34,099 nt of DNA from Clostridia bacterium (lineage in GTDB: Bacteria; Bacillota; Clostridia; Christensenellales; Borkfalkiaceae): the NCBI GenBank assembly GCA_017471945.1, contig JAFURH010000011.1, positions 1 through 34,099 of the forward strand. The letters run 5' to 3'. Shown piece by piece: positions 24,052-31,999 of this stretch. How positions within the stretch are numbered: position 1 is the first letter of the stretch; each line of letters begins with the position of its first letter. The translations under genes were made by a program, and so were the position numbers. Below the pieces are notes generated by a model. The model was not told where the DNA came from. It ran no database searches and saw only the letters and a list, made by a program, of their open reading frames with translations.

Positions 24052-25074
24052 CTAAATAAACTCTTTTCGTATCCTTTCCCAAACGATATCCTCGCACCAA
24101 TAATGCCCTTTCGGCGATACCGTTAATCGGCAATTAGCTTCCGCGCCGACCCGCTTATAAATTTCTTTGACCGTTTCAAAGCTTTTCTTTACGCCGTCTA
24201 TGGGAAAGATGGGGTCTTCTTTTCCCGCGATCGGGAGCAATTTTCTCGGCGCGATCAAGCAAGCGAGGTCTTCCATTTCAAAATACTCGTAAGCGCCGGG
24301 AATAAAATTGCAGGCGCAATGGACTACGTTCATAATCGAATCTTTATAGTTGCAAAAGGCGTATCCCGGGGCGACTGCTTTGATTCGTTCGTCAAAGCAA
24401 CCCGCATAAAACGACGTAGTACCACCTCCCGAACCGCCCGTGATCGCAATTTTTTCCGTATCGCATTCGGGGAATGTTGACAAACAGTCTATCGCACGTT
24501 TTATATCCCAAACGCGTTCGCCCACGAGCGTTCTGCCGAGCTCCATTGCGCGGAGCGCCGTAAATAAACAGATTTGATTGGGATAGGTACGATTGCTTTG
24601 CTTGGATTTTCGTTCCCCCATTCCTCTTTGTTCGATCGCCAACGCGATATAGCCGCACTGCACCGCTTGCAAGGCGAGCGAGTTTCTGGGCTGGGAATTT
24701 TTATCCCGCTCGAACTTTATCTCCCCGATACAGAGATGAAATCCCGTTGAATGACCTTGCAAAACGATCGCGACGGGATATTTTTTCTTGCCCGTATTCG
24801 GAATTAAAAGATAGCACGGTACGGTCGCGCCCGACTCGCTTTCGAACGTAAAACGGATCTGCGTATAGCCGTCCTTTTCTTCTTTTCCCTCGATATCGAT
24901 ATTGAGAGGGCAACCTTTCGCGTTTTCTTGAATCTGATCGAGCCCCGTCAGTTCGATAAATTTGGCTTTGACAGAACGCTTCCAGTCCTCGTAGTCGCAA
25001 TCGCTTCGATACGCGAGCTTTTGCCGCGTTTTTTGCACCAGCAAATCGTGACATAAATCGCCGTTTACTTTCAT
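24052..25074 (-). CDS. Alpha/beta-hydrolase esterase, tandem paralogue 1
   Basis: A 340-residue cytoplasmic alpha/beta-hydrolase, the 3'-most of three tandem copies. An upstream extension to 25167 is open, but the start at 25074 is preferred: it gives the same N-terminus as its paralogues (MKVNGDLCHDLL) and follows AAGGGA. The oxyanion-loop motif LQGH is at 105-108, the nucleophile elbow GGSGGG at 213-218 (Ser215), the acid candidate Asp287 in GKEDPIFP, and the base His324 in PKGHYW. The fold and motifs resemble the acetyl-xylan-esterase/dienelactone-hydrolase-like group, so deacylation of imported sugars is likely, but the ester and sugar are unknown. It lies 11 bases after paralogue 2 and 18 bases before the GH2 gene. 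Confidence 0.85.
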   Translation of the reverse strand: MKVNGDLCHDLLVQKTRQKLAYRSDCDYEDWKRSVKAKFIELTGLDQIQENAKGCPLNIDIEGKEEKDGYTQIRFTFESESGATVPCYLLIPNTGKKKYPVAIVLQGHSTGFHLCIGEIKFERDKNSQPRNSLALQAVQCGYIALAIEQRGMGERKSKQSNRTYPNQICLFTALRAMELGRTLVGERVWDIKRAIDCLSTFPECDTEKIAITGGSGGGTTSFYAGCFDERIKAVAPGYAFCNYKDSIMNVVHCACNFIPGAYEYFEMEDLACLIAPRKLLPIAGKEDPIFPIDGVKKSFETVKEIYKRVGAEANCRLTVSPKGHYWCEDIVWERIRKEFI

Positions 25075-25085
25075 AAGTCCCTTCC

Positions 25086-26105
25086 TCACGACAGCTCTTT
25101 GCCTATTTCCGACCAAACGATCTCCTCGCACCACCAATGCCCTTTGGGCGTTACTGCCAGACGACAATTTTCTTCCGCGCCGACGCGTTTATAAATTGCC
25201 TTCACCGTTTCAAAGCTTTTCTTCACGCCTTCGATCGGGAAGAGCTTATCTTCTTTCCCTGCGATTACAAGGAATTTTCTCGGTGCGAGTAAACAAGCAA
25301 GATCGTGCATTTCAAAATATTCGTAAGCGCGCGGAATATAATTGCAATTACAATGATAAACGTCCATAATGGAGCTTTTATAACTGCAAAAAGCGCAACT
25401 GGGCGCAACGAGCTTTATTCGCTCGTCTATGCAACCTGCGTAAAAAGCCGTCGTACCTCCCCCCGAATTACCTGTGAGCAAAATTTTATCGGTATCGCAT
25501 TCGGGGAACACGGACAAGCAGTCTATTGCACGCGTTATATCCCAAACTCGTTCCCCTACGAGCGTTCTGCCGAGCCCGATCGCGCGGAGCGCCGTGAAGA
25601 AACAGAGTTGCCCGTCGTCGAGCCGCATTTTCTCTTGAGAAGAGCGCTCGCCCAACGCCCTTTGTTCGAGCGCCAACGCGATATAACCGTTTTTGACCGC
25701 TTGCCGAGCAAGGGCGCTGCAAGCCGCGAAAGTTTGGTCGTTTTCTTTTAAATCGTCGATAGATTTCTGGAAAAACGCCGTGTGCCGCTCCAAAGTGATC
25801 GCGACGGGATATTTTTTCTTGCCCGTATTTGGAATCAGAAGATAGCACGGGACAACCGCGCCCGGCTCGCTTTCGAAAGTAAAACGGATCTGCGTATAAC
25901 CGTCCTTTTCTTCTTTTTCCTCGATATCGATATTGAGAGGACAACCTTTCGCATTTTCTTGGATTTGGTCGAGTCCCGTCAATTGGATAAATTTCGCTTT
26001 GACCGAAGCTTTCCATTCCTCGTAGTCGCAACCGCTTCGATACGCGAGCTTTTGCCTCGTTTTTTGCACCAACAAATCGTGGCATAAATCGCCGTGTACT
26101 TTCAT
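25086..26105 (-). CDS. Alpha/beta-hydrolase esterase, tandem paralogue 2 (divergent active-site loop)
   Basis: This 339-residue middle copy shares the N-terminus, the GNSGGG nucleophile elbow, the GKEDKLFP acid region and the PKGHWW histidine motif with its neighbours. The segment at about 105-165 is strikingly different: LQGH has become LERH, and the following loop (TAFFQKSIDDLKENDQTF) cannot be matched to the other copies. Further on the conserved YPNQIC is LDDGQLC. The catalytic triad looks intact, so the change most likely alters substrate choice or oxyanion geometry rather than destroying activity. SD GAGGAGG eight bases before the ATG is excellent. Spacing is 11 bases on each side. It probably acts on a different ester position or sugar than copies 1 and 3. 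Confidence 0.85.
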   Translation of the reverse strand: MKVHGDLCHDLLVQKTRQKLAYRSGCDYEEWKASVKAKFIQLTGLDQIQENAKGCPLNIDIEEKEEKDGYTQIRFTFESEPGAVVPCYLLIPNTGKKKYPVAITLERHTAFFQKSIDDLKENDQTFAACSALARQAVKNGYIALALEQRALGERSSQEKMRLDDGQLCFFTALRAIGLGRTLVGERVWDITRAIDCLSVFPECDTDKILLTGNSGGGTTAFYAGCIDERIKLVAPSCAFCSYKSSIMDVYHCNCNYIPRAYEYFEMHDLACLLAPRKFLVIAGKEDKLFPIEGVKKSFETVKAIYKRVGAEENCRLAVTPKGHWWCEEIVWSEIGKELS

Positions 26106-26116
26106 AGTTTACCTCC

Positions 26117-27142
26117 TCAAGATAACTCTTTGCCGATTTCCGACCAAACGATATCCTCGCACCACCAATGCCCTTTGGGCGTTTGCACCAGACGACAATT
26201 TTCTTCCGCCCCGACCCGTTTATAAATTTCCTTCACCGTTTCAAAGCTTTTCTTCACGCCTTCGATGGGGAAGATAGGGTCTTCTTTGCCCGCGATCGGA
26301 AGAAATTTTCTCGGCGCAATCATACAAGCGAGATCTTCCATTTCAAAATATCCGTAAGCGCCGGGAATATAGTTACACGTACAATGCACGACGTCCATAA
26401 TCGAAGTCGCGTAGCCGCAAAAAGCGCAACTGGGCGCAACGAGCTTTATCCGCTCGTCTATACAGCCCGCGTAAAACGAAGTCGTCCCCCCGCCCGAATT
26501 GCCCGTGATTAAAATTTTATCGGTATCGCATTCGGGAAATTCCGACAAGCAATCTATTGCACGCATTACGTCCAAAATACGTTCGCCGATAAGCGTTCTA
26601 CCAAGTCCGAGTGCGCGGAGCGCCGTAAAAAAGCAAATTTGATTGGGATACTTACGCATTTTTGCCGTCGAAGTACGTTCTCCCATCGCTCTTTGTTCGA
26701 TCGCCAACGCAACGTAACCGTTTCTTGCCGCTTGCACCGCAAACGCGCCTCGGGGCTGATAAGCTTCGTCGCGTTTCAAACGAATCTCCCCGATAGAGCC
26801 GTACATACCGCCTAAATAATGTCCTTGCAAGGTAATCGCGACGGGGTATTTTTTCTTGCCCGTATTTGGGATCAGAAGATAGCACGGCACGGTCGCGCCC
26901 GGCTCGCTTTCGAAAGTAAAACGGATCTGCATATAGCCGTTCTTTTCTTCTTTTCGCTCGATATCGATATTGAGAGGACAGTCTTTTGCGCTTTCCAGAA
27001 TTTTATCAACCCCCGTCAATTCGATAAATTTCTCTTTAATCGAACGCTTCCAGTCCTCGTAGTTGCAATCGTTTCGATAAGCGAGCTTTCGTCGCGTTTT
27101 TTGCACCAGCAAATCGTGACATAAATCGCCGTTTACTTTCAT
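26117..27142 (-). CDS. Alpha/beta-hydrolase esterase, tandem paralogue 3
   Basis: This 341-residue copy is the first transcribed of the three. It keeps LQGHYLGG in the oxyanion loop, GNSGGGTTSFYAG at the nucleophile, GKEDPIFP at the acid and PKGHWWCED at the base. It is close to copy 1 over the loop and to copy 2 in the segment GCIDERIKLVAPSCAFC and the C-terminus (IVWSEIGKELS), so similarity among the three is mosaic. No signal peptide is seen. SD AAGGAG precedes ATG 27142, with 10 bases to the GH95-like gene. Function is inferred as for paralogue 1: removal of acyl groups from imported oligosaccharides. Confidence 0.85.
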   Translation of the reverse strand: MKVNGDLCHDLLVQKTRRKLAYRNDCNYEDWKRSIKEKFIELTGVDKILESAKDCPLNIDIERKEEKNGYMQIRFTFESEPGATVPCYLLIPNTGKKKYPVAITLQGHYLGGMYGSIGEIRLKRDEAYQPRGAFAVQAARNGYVALAIEQRAMGERTSTAKMRKYPNQICFFTALRALGLGRTLIGERILDVMRAIDCLSEFPECDTDKILITGNSGGGTTSFYAGCIDERIKLVAPSCAFCGYATSIMDVVHCTCNYIPGAYGYFEMEDLACMIAPRKFLPIAGKEDPIFPIEGVKKSFETVKEIYKRVGAEENCRLVQTPKGHWWCEDIVWSEIGKELS

Positions 27143-27152
27143 AGTTTTCTCC

Positions 27153-29360
27153 TTATTGCTTTAAAATTTCCACTCGACCTTTCGGCAACGTTATTTCAAA
27201 AATTTCCCCTTTTTTCGCTTTGATTGCGCTCGTTTTTCCCTTTTCGATCGCGTACAAAATATCCGAATCGAAATTATTCAAAATTTTTACGTTCGTGGTC
27301 TTTCTGCTTTCCAAAACGATTTTCCGCACCGCGCCTTGCGCCAACTCCGCGCTCACAAGCACGCCGTTATAGCTCCGAAGCCGACGGAAGGAGGCTTTCT
27401 CTTTCCATTCCTCCGCGATCGCGGGAAATACTTCGATATATCCGTTATGTTCTTGCAGGAGCATTTCTTGCAAGGCGTCGCAAAAACCGAACGAGCTTTC
27501 GAGCGTGAAGGGTCGATAATGCCATTGCGAAAAACCGTAGTTTTTAAAATCGCCGTTTAAATGGAAACCGTTATCGGCAACGAAGCCTTTTGCAAAAGCG
27601 CGTAATTTTTCATACGCCGCGTTGCCGTTATGCGCCATTGCGTATAGCTGTGCGCACATTGCAAAAGAAAATCCTACCCACCAACCCGTGCCGAGCTGTT
27701 CTATATGTAACAGCGTATTTTCATAGATCCTTTTGTGCGCCGCCGTGTCGTAATTGAGAAGATGGAGAGGATACATACACATCAAATGCGAAAAATGACG
27801 ATGGGATTCGGGCAACCGCTGCGTTTTGTCAAGCAACACCACTCCCTCGCCGTCAACGGCGATATCGTCGAGTTTTTCGAGAATGATCGCGTACCTGCCC
27901 CCCGCTTTTCCTAAAATTTCCGAATAATTTTTCAAGGTTTTATACAGATAAATAAGGAGCGAAAGATCAAAGTTCGAATTGGGTTTCAAGTATGCCCGCA
28001 GGGTATCGTCGAAAATTTCGGGCGAAGAAGAAAGCGGTAAATAAAGCTTCCCTTCTTTTTCTTCCAACAATCCGAAAACAGCTTCCCCAACTTCTTTAAA
28101 AAAGGGATAGGCTCTCGTCCGCAAAAATTTCTCGTCGCCCGTATACAGCCAATATTCGTCGAAGCTTTGCGCCGCCCAGATCGTCATCGTGGGCGAGCAA
28201 GAATACTGCGTCCAACCGCTTATAGGGTTGCCGCCGAGCGTAGACGTTGCGGGAAGCAACAAGCCGTCAACGCCGTAAAATTCCTTAGCGTACCGTTTAA
28301 AGCGGTCGCGTAAATTCCAAAGATATTCGATAAAACAACTCCCCTCTTCCAAGCGGTTTGCTTTTAAAAAGGACTGGTAGGAAAGCTGCGTGTTCGTATC
28401 GTGGTGATAATCCCCTCGCCAAGGAGGAGGGCAATCGTCGTCCGCCGTCCAGACTCCTTGTAGCGGCATCGGATAAAAGCCTTTACGCGAACAGGAAGCA
28501 AAGAGATAATAAGAGCGGTAATAGGTCTTTTCCAGCAACTCTTCGCCTATGGAAATTTCCGATTTCGACCAATACCGTCTCCACCACGCAATATGCTCTT
28601 GTTTGAGGAACTCGTAGCCGAGAGCCGCCGCGCTTTCCAGCTCCTTTTTCGCCGCGTCGATGAAATCTCCGTCGTCTTTGTTCGTCGCGATCGTATAATA
28701 AAGCTCGCTATATTCCTCTCGTTCCTTTCGTAATACGACGATACCGAAGGAAAAATCTTCCAACGTCGATTGGATATAATACGTAAAATCTTTCTCCTTT
28801 ACGATCTTCGCCGACGGATATTGCAAACAATCCCCCGCACCGTCCAGCTCTTGATCGGAAAAGTAGTTCGGGATATGCAGATCGAGCGTATATTCGCCCC
28901 ATACCCTCGCCACGCCGATAAACTTCGTCGCACTTAAAAACAGTTCCGCTTTCCCCGCTTTTCCGCGTTCGATCTCCACGGACGCTACTGCGTTCCGAAG
29001 AGAAAGGCGACTGATAAGCTCCTGCGTTTTTACGACGAAATTGAGTTCTATCCGCCCCGCCGTCAATTTGGTAGGGTACGCTTTTTTCGGCCGCATACGG
29101 AAAGGAAGAGAGTTTTCTTGCCAATTTTCTTCGTTTGACTTCTTTACGGTTTCCGTAAGCGCTTTAAAAGTAAAATTATCGTTAGCGGTACACGGATGCG
29201 GGCGCTCGTCCCATAAATCCACGCGATCCACAGAAAGTTTTAAAGGTCCGCCGTCGCCGTAAACGAGCGAACCGAGCTTACCGTTTCCAAGCGGGATCGC
29301 CTCGTCCCAGTTCGTAATACTTTGAGCTGAAAATAGGTCGTATTTCTTCAAACTTTTCAT
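27153..29360 (-). CDS. GH95-like glycosidase with altered catalytic residues
   Basis: The 735-residue protein has the GH95 layout. The N-terminal beta-sandwich opens NWDEAIPLGNGKLGSLVYG (residues 17-35), an alpha/alpha-barrel spans about 250-640, and a C-terminal beta domain follows. The barrel carries the family motif ESHRHFSHLMCMYPLHLL near 518-535 and the acid Glu448 in SSSPEIF. Two GH95 hallmarks are changed: the Asn-x-Asn pair is Asp321-Thr-Asn323 in YHHDTNTQLSY, and the Asp of PFQIDGNFG is Glu621 in RPFTLESSFG. GH95 enzymes remove alpha-L-fucose or alpha-L-galactose by inversion; this one may have another specificity. A DUF5703-type assignment for the N-terminal domain is an alternative. 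ATG 29360 is chosen over TTG 29387 because GAGGAG sits six bases before it. No signal peptide. Confidence 0.78.
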   Translation of the reverse strand: MKSLKKYDLFSAQSITNWDEAIPLGNGKLGSLVYGDGGPLKLSVDRVDLWDERPHPCTANDNFTFKALTETVKKSNEENWQENSLPFRMRPKKAYPTKLTAGRIELNFVVKTQELISRLSLRNAVASVEIERGKAGKAELFLSATKFIGVARVWGEYTLDLHIPNYFSDQELDGAGDCLQYPSAKIVKEKDFTYYIQSTLEDFSFGIVVLRKEREEYSELYYTIATNKDDGDFIDAAKKELESAAALGYEFLKQEHIAWWRRYWSKSEISIGEELLEKTYYRSYYLFASCSRKGFYPMPLQGVWTADDDCPPPWRGDYHHDTNTQLSYQSFLKANRLEEGSCFIEYLWNLRDRFKRYAKEFYGVDGLLLPATSTLGGNPISGWTQYSCSPTMTIWAAQSFDEYWLYTGDEKFLRTRAYPFFKEVGEAVFGLLEEKEGKLYLPLSSSPEIFDDTLRAYLKPNSNFDLSLLIYLYKTLKNYSEILGKAGGRYAIILEKLDDIAVDGEGVVLLDKTQRLPESHRHFSHLMCMYPLHLLNYDTAAHKRIYENTLLHIEQLGTGWWVGFSFAMCAQLYAMAHNGNAAYEKLRAFAKGFVADNGFHLNGDFKNYGFSQWHYRPFTLESSFGFCDALQEMLLQEHNGYIEVFPAIAEEWKEKASFRRLRSYNGVLVSAELAQGAVRKIVLESRKTTNVKILNNFDSDILYAIEKGKTSAIKAKKGEIFEITLPKGRVEILKQ

Positions 29361-29405
29361 TGATTTCTCCTCGCAAAACGCGTTCAACTCATACCTGTCC
29401 CGCCG

Positions 29406-31745
29406 TTATTTTTCTTGAACGACGATAAACAACCCTTGATTTTTAGGAATTGCGGTTTCGTTCCCGAGCGTTTGTTCTTTCTGGAAACGATCGATAAAAG
29501 GACAATAGAGGGAATATTTCTCCGATCCCTTTATCGAAATCTTTACCCGAACGTCTTTTTCCGAGAAATTCGCAAGCGCAATATACCTTTTACGCCCGAG
29601 TTTATAAAGCGTTGCTTTTATTTCGGGCTGATCGCATTCCACTTCGTTTCTCTCGTTCCAAAATCCGAGCATTTCACATTCGCCGAGGTTATATTCGTCA
29701 AAGATCCGCCACAAATTCGAAGGATCGGCGCGATTTTCCACGTCCGTCCAACCAAGCCGCGTAGTCATTCCGAAGACGAGCCCCTTCCATTGATTTGCCT
29801 TTTGCCAATTTGCCTCCAACATTTCACTCATCAAACCAAACGGAATCCCGCTCATCTCCACGAGCCAAAAATCGGGAGAGGAATCGTAATCGAAGCCCTC
29901 ACCAATCCAAAGCTTATCTATATACGGGAATAATTCCGCATACAAATACGCACAGCTCGTATTTCCCGCAAGATCGTCGAAATTATGATTCCAAGTATGA
30001 AAATCGATATAACGCCCCTCTCGCTCGTCCAAAACCTTTCTGACCCGTTTCATCGTATCCCGATCGTAGGCGACGTCGTCGATATATAATCCGTCGAGAT
30101 CGGCATAAGAAAGCAAATTCCGCAGCCCTTCGATATAAAAATTGCAAAGTCTGGAACAGCCGTTTGTGATCACGGAAGAATCGTATTCGTCCTTATATTT
30201 TTTTCCGCGCAAAACCTGCCGCCACGCAGGGATGACGTCCTCGCCGATATGGTTACGGATCCAGTCTTTTGCCTCGCTTTGCCAAAACTCGCCGTCAACG
30301 TTTTCCTTCGGCTTTTCAAAAATTTCGTAGCCTAAATCCCGAAATGCGGAAAATTCGGGCGTATTGATCGTCAATTCACGAATCGTATAATAGATTTTTA
30401 CTTTTATCCCCTCCGCGTGAGCGGTTTCCACGAACTTCGCCAATTCCGCGCTTTCAAAAAACGGATAATTGATGTAAGGGTTTAAATCGTTCCCGTGATG
30501 CACGTTAATCATATTTGCGCCCTTTTCTTTGGCGATTTGAAACCATTCTTCGGGTTGTCCGTCAAGTTTATGATACAGCCGCATTTGCAATTGTTTTTTT
30601 AAATCGATTTCTTTGATAGGGGTAATCAGCATACTAAAAGAAAAACAAGCCTGTTCTCCCGCCGCAAACGTTTTTTCGCCCGTATAAGCGATAAATTCGT
30701 CGTCTTCAAACCGAATCCCACCTTTTCCATCGTTCGCCCAACTATCAGGCAAACGAAGCGGTTTATGCGCGTAATAGATATTGACGAGCGGTTTGCGGTA
30801 ATTTTCGGCTTTAAATTGTATTTTCAAGCCCGCGTTTACGTTGCCCGTCCAAAAACCGTCCTGCTGTTTTTTCTCATTCCATTTCCAATCCAACTTGCCG
30901 TCAAACAAGCCGCCGTTCCTACCTAACCCCATAAAATATTTACGGCAATATCCGCTCACGGGAAGCGTTAAGCGAATATCGTCCGCCGTAACCGCGCGTT
31001 TCGCCGTAAGCGTCATTTTATAAGAAACGAAACCGTCGAATTCCGCTTCCGCTTGCATAGTCCAGAAAAAATCCTTACTGTCGTTTTCAGAAAAAATAAC
31101 GGCTTTGTCGTTTTTACTTTCTATGCGCAAGCGACGATTTTCAAAAGCTTGCCCGCTTACTTCAAAACGCATAGCGTCGGATAAAATTTCCGTTGCCTTA
31201 CTTTCGACTTTTATTCCTTGCGTAAAATAGCTGTTTATCGAAGACGGCAAGCCAAGACTTCCGATCGCAAGTTCACGCCCGAACAAACCGATCGTTTTAT
31301 CGCTTGCTGAAACGGGCAAGAACGGGGCGGGAATTTCGTCGTCGATCGCATAATCGGAATTCAACCACACTAAGCGGCGAAGACTGTAAATATCGTTAAA
31401 TTGCGCGTCGTCCGCAACGGCGTCCGTCGTAATGAGCGCAATATTTCGCGTAGAAATACGCTCGCCGTTTTCCTTATAAAATGCAACGACGACCGATGTT
31501 TCCCCTGCTTTTTCGGGAGCTTTGACGTAAAACCAAAGCTTCTTTTCCTCCGTCGCTTTTAATTCAATCGCGCGTTTGAACTCATTCCCCAAATAATCTC
31601 TTCCTTCCGAAGATAAACAACCGCCTTCCGCTCCGGATAATTCCGCATAAAGAGCTATATCCTCTTCGCTTTTTACGGTTAAGGAAAAAGCTTTTATTTC
31701 GCCTTGCGCCAACACAAATTTTTCGTCCGTCCAATCGATTTGCAT
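29406..31745 (-). CDS. DUF6067 / GH123-like glycoside hydrolase-type protein
   Basis: This 779-residue protein is the first gene of the operon. The region of about 125-170 (SLRRLVWLNSDYAIDDE, then FGRELAIGSLGLPSSI) matches the N-terminal GH123-like domain of DUF6067 proteins. A TIM-barrel-like part covers about 400-700, with strands such as MINVHHGNDLNPYINYP, GIKVKIYYTIRELTINTPEF, DLDGLYIDDVAYDRDTMKR and KLWIGEGFDYDSSPDFWL, rich in Asp and Glu suited to catalysis. A small C-terminal beta domain ends the chain. Members are called glycoside-hydrolase-like from structure prediction; I know of no settled reaction. There is no signal peptide, so it acts in the cytoplasm on imported material. The shared AraC-type operator-promoter lies 30-100 bases upstream and 45 bases separate it from the GH95-like gene. 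Confidence 0.78.
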   Translation of the reverse strand: MQIDWTDEKFVLAQGEIKAFSLTVKSEEDIALYAELSGAEGGCLSSEGRDYLGNEFKRAIELKATEEKKLWFYVKAPEKAGETSVVVAFYKENGERISTRNIALITTDAVADDAQFNDIYSLRRLVWLNSDYAIDDEIPAPFLPVSASDKTIGLFGRELAIGSLGLPSSINSYFTQGIKVESKATEILSDAMRFEVSGQAFENRRLRIESKNDKAVIFSENDSKDFFWTMQAEAEFDGFVSYKMTLTAKRAVTADDIRLTLPVSGYCRKYFMGLGRNGGLFDGKLDWKWNEKKQQDGFWTGNVNAGLKIQFKAENYRKPLVNIYYAHKPLRLPDSWANDGKGGIRFEDDEFIAYTGEKTFAAGEQACFSFSMLITPIKEIDLKKQLQMRLYHKLDGQPEEWFQIAKEKGANMINVHHGNDLNPYINYPFFESAELAKFVETAHAEGIKVKIYYTIRELTINTPEFSAFRDLGYEIFEKPKENVDGEFWQSEAKDWIRNHIGEDVIPAWRQVLRGKKYKDEYDSSVITNGCSRLCNFYIEGLRNLLSYADLDGLYIDDVAYDRDTMKRVRKVLDEREGRYIDFHTWNHNFDDLAGNTSCAYLYAELFPYIDKLWIGEGFDYDSSPDFWLVEMSGIPFGLMSEMLEANWQKANQWKGLVFGMTTRLGWTDVENRADPSNLWRIFDEYNLGECEMLGFWNERNEVECDQPEIKATLYKLGRKRYIALANFSEKDVRVKISIKGSEKYSLYCPFIDRFQKEQTLGNETAIPKNQGLFIVVQEK

Positions 31746-31775
31746 ATTTCACCTATACTTGTTGAAATTAAATAT

Positions 31776-31847
31776 ATTATAGCATATTCGATTAACATTT
31801 TCTATAAATAAGTTGCCAATCTTTTATATTTATATAAAAATCTTGCG
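31776..31847 (-). promoter_or_regulatory. DUF6067-operon promoter with AraC-type direct-repeat operator
   Basis: On the minus strand -10 TATAAT (31776-31781) and weak -35 TAGAAA (31799-31804) are 17 bases apart. GATTGGCAA (within 31813-31821) and CGCAAGATTT (31838-31847) lie upstream; the sequence AAGATT occurs twice at 21-bp spacing. Geometry is identical to the GH4 promoter at 20547-20618. The start codon is about 30 bases downstream of the -10. Confidence 0.72.
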
Positions 31848-31954
31848 CTCGAATCACAGCTCAATAACTTAGCCAAAATCTATCAAAAGAGCGGATATTC
31901 TCGATATTTCGATTGTAAATTTTTTTCGTCCGAAAACCAATTATTTTTATGTCA

Positions 31955-31985
31955 CAAAAAAAGACAAGTCGTTTTCCGACTTGCC
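31955..31985 (-). terminator. Rho-independent terminator after the AlbA-type pseudogene
   Basis: A 7-bp stem CAAGTCG/CGACTTG (31965-31971 and 31977-31983) with a 5-base loop is followed on the minus strand by TCTTTTTTT. It lies 15 bases beyond the pseudogene stop and insulates it from the DUF6067 promoter. Confidence 0.85.
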
Positions 31986-31999
31986 TTTTCGCTCTTATT

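Noticed and set aside
22795-24126. 443-codon plus-strand open frame opposite the GH2 gene
   Set aside because: The minus strand carries conserved GH2 catalytic motifs; the plus frame shows no recognisable domain or ribosome site.
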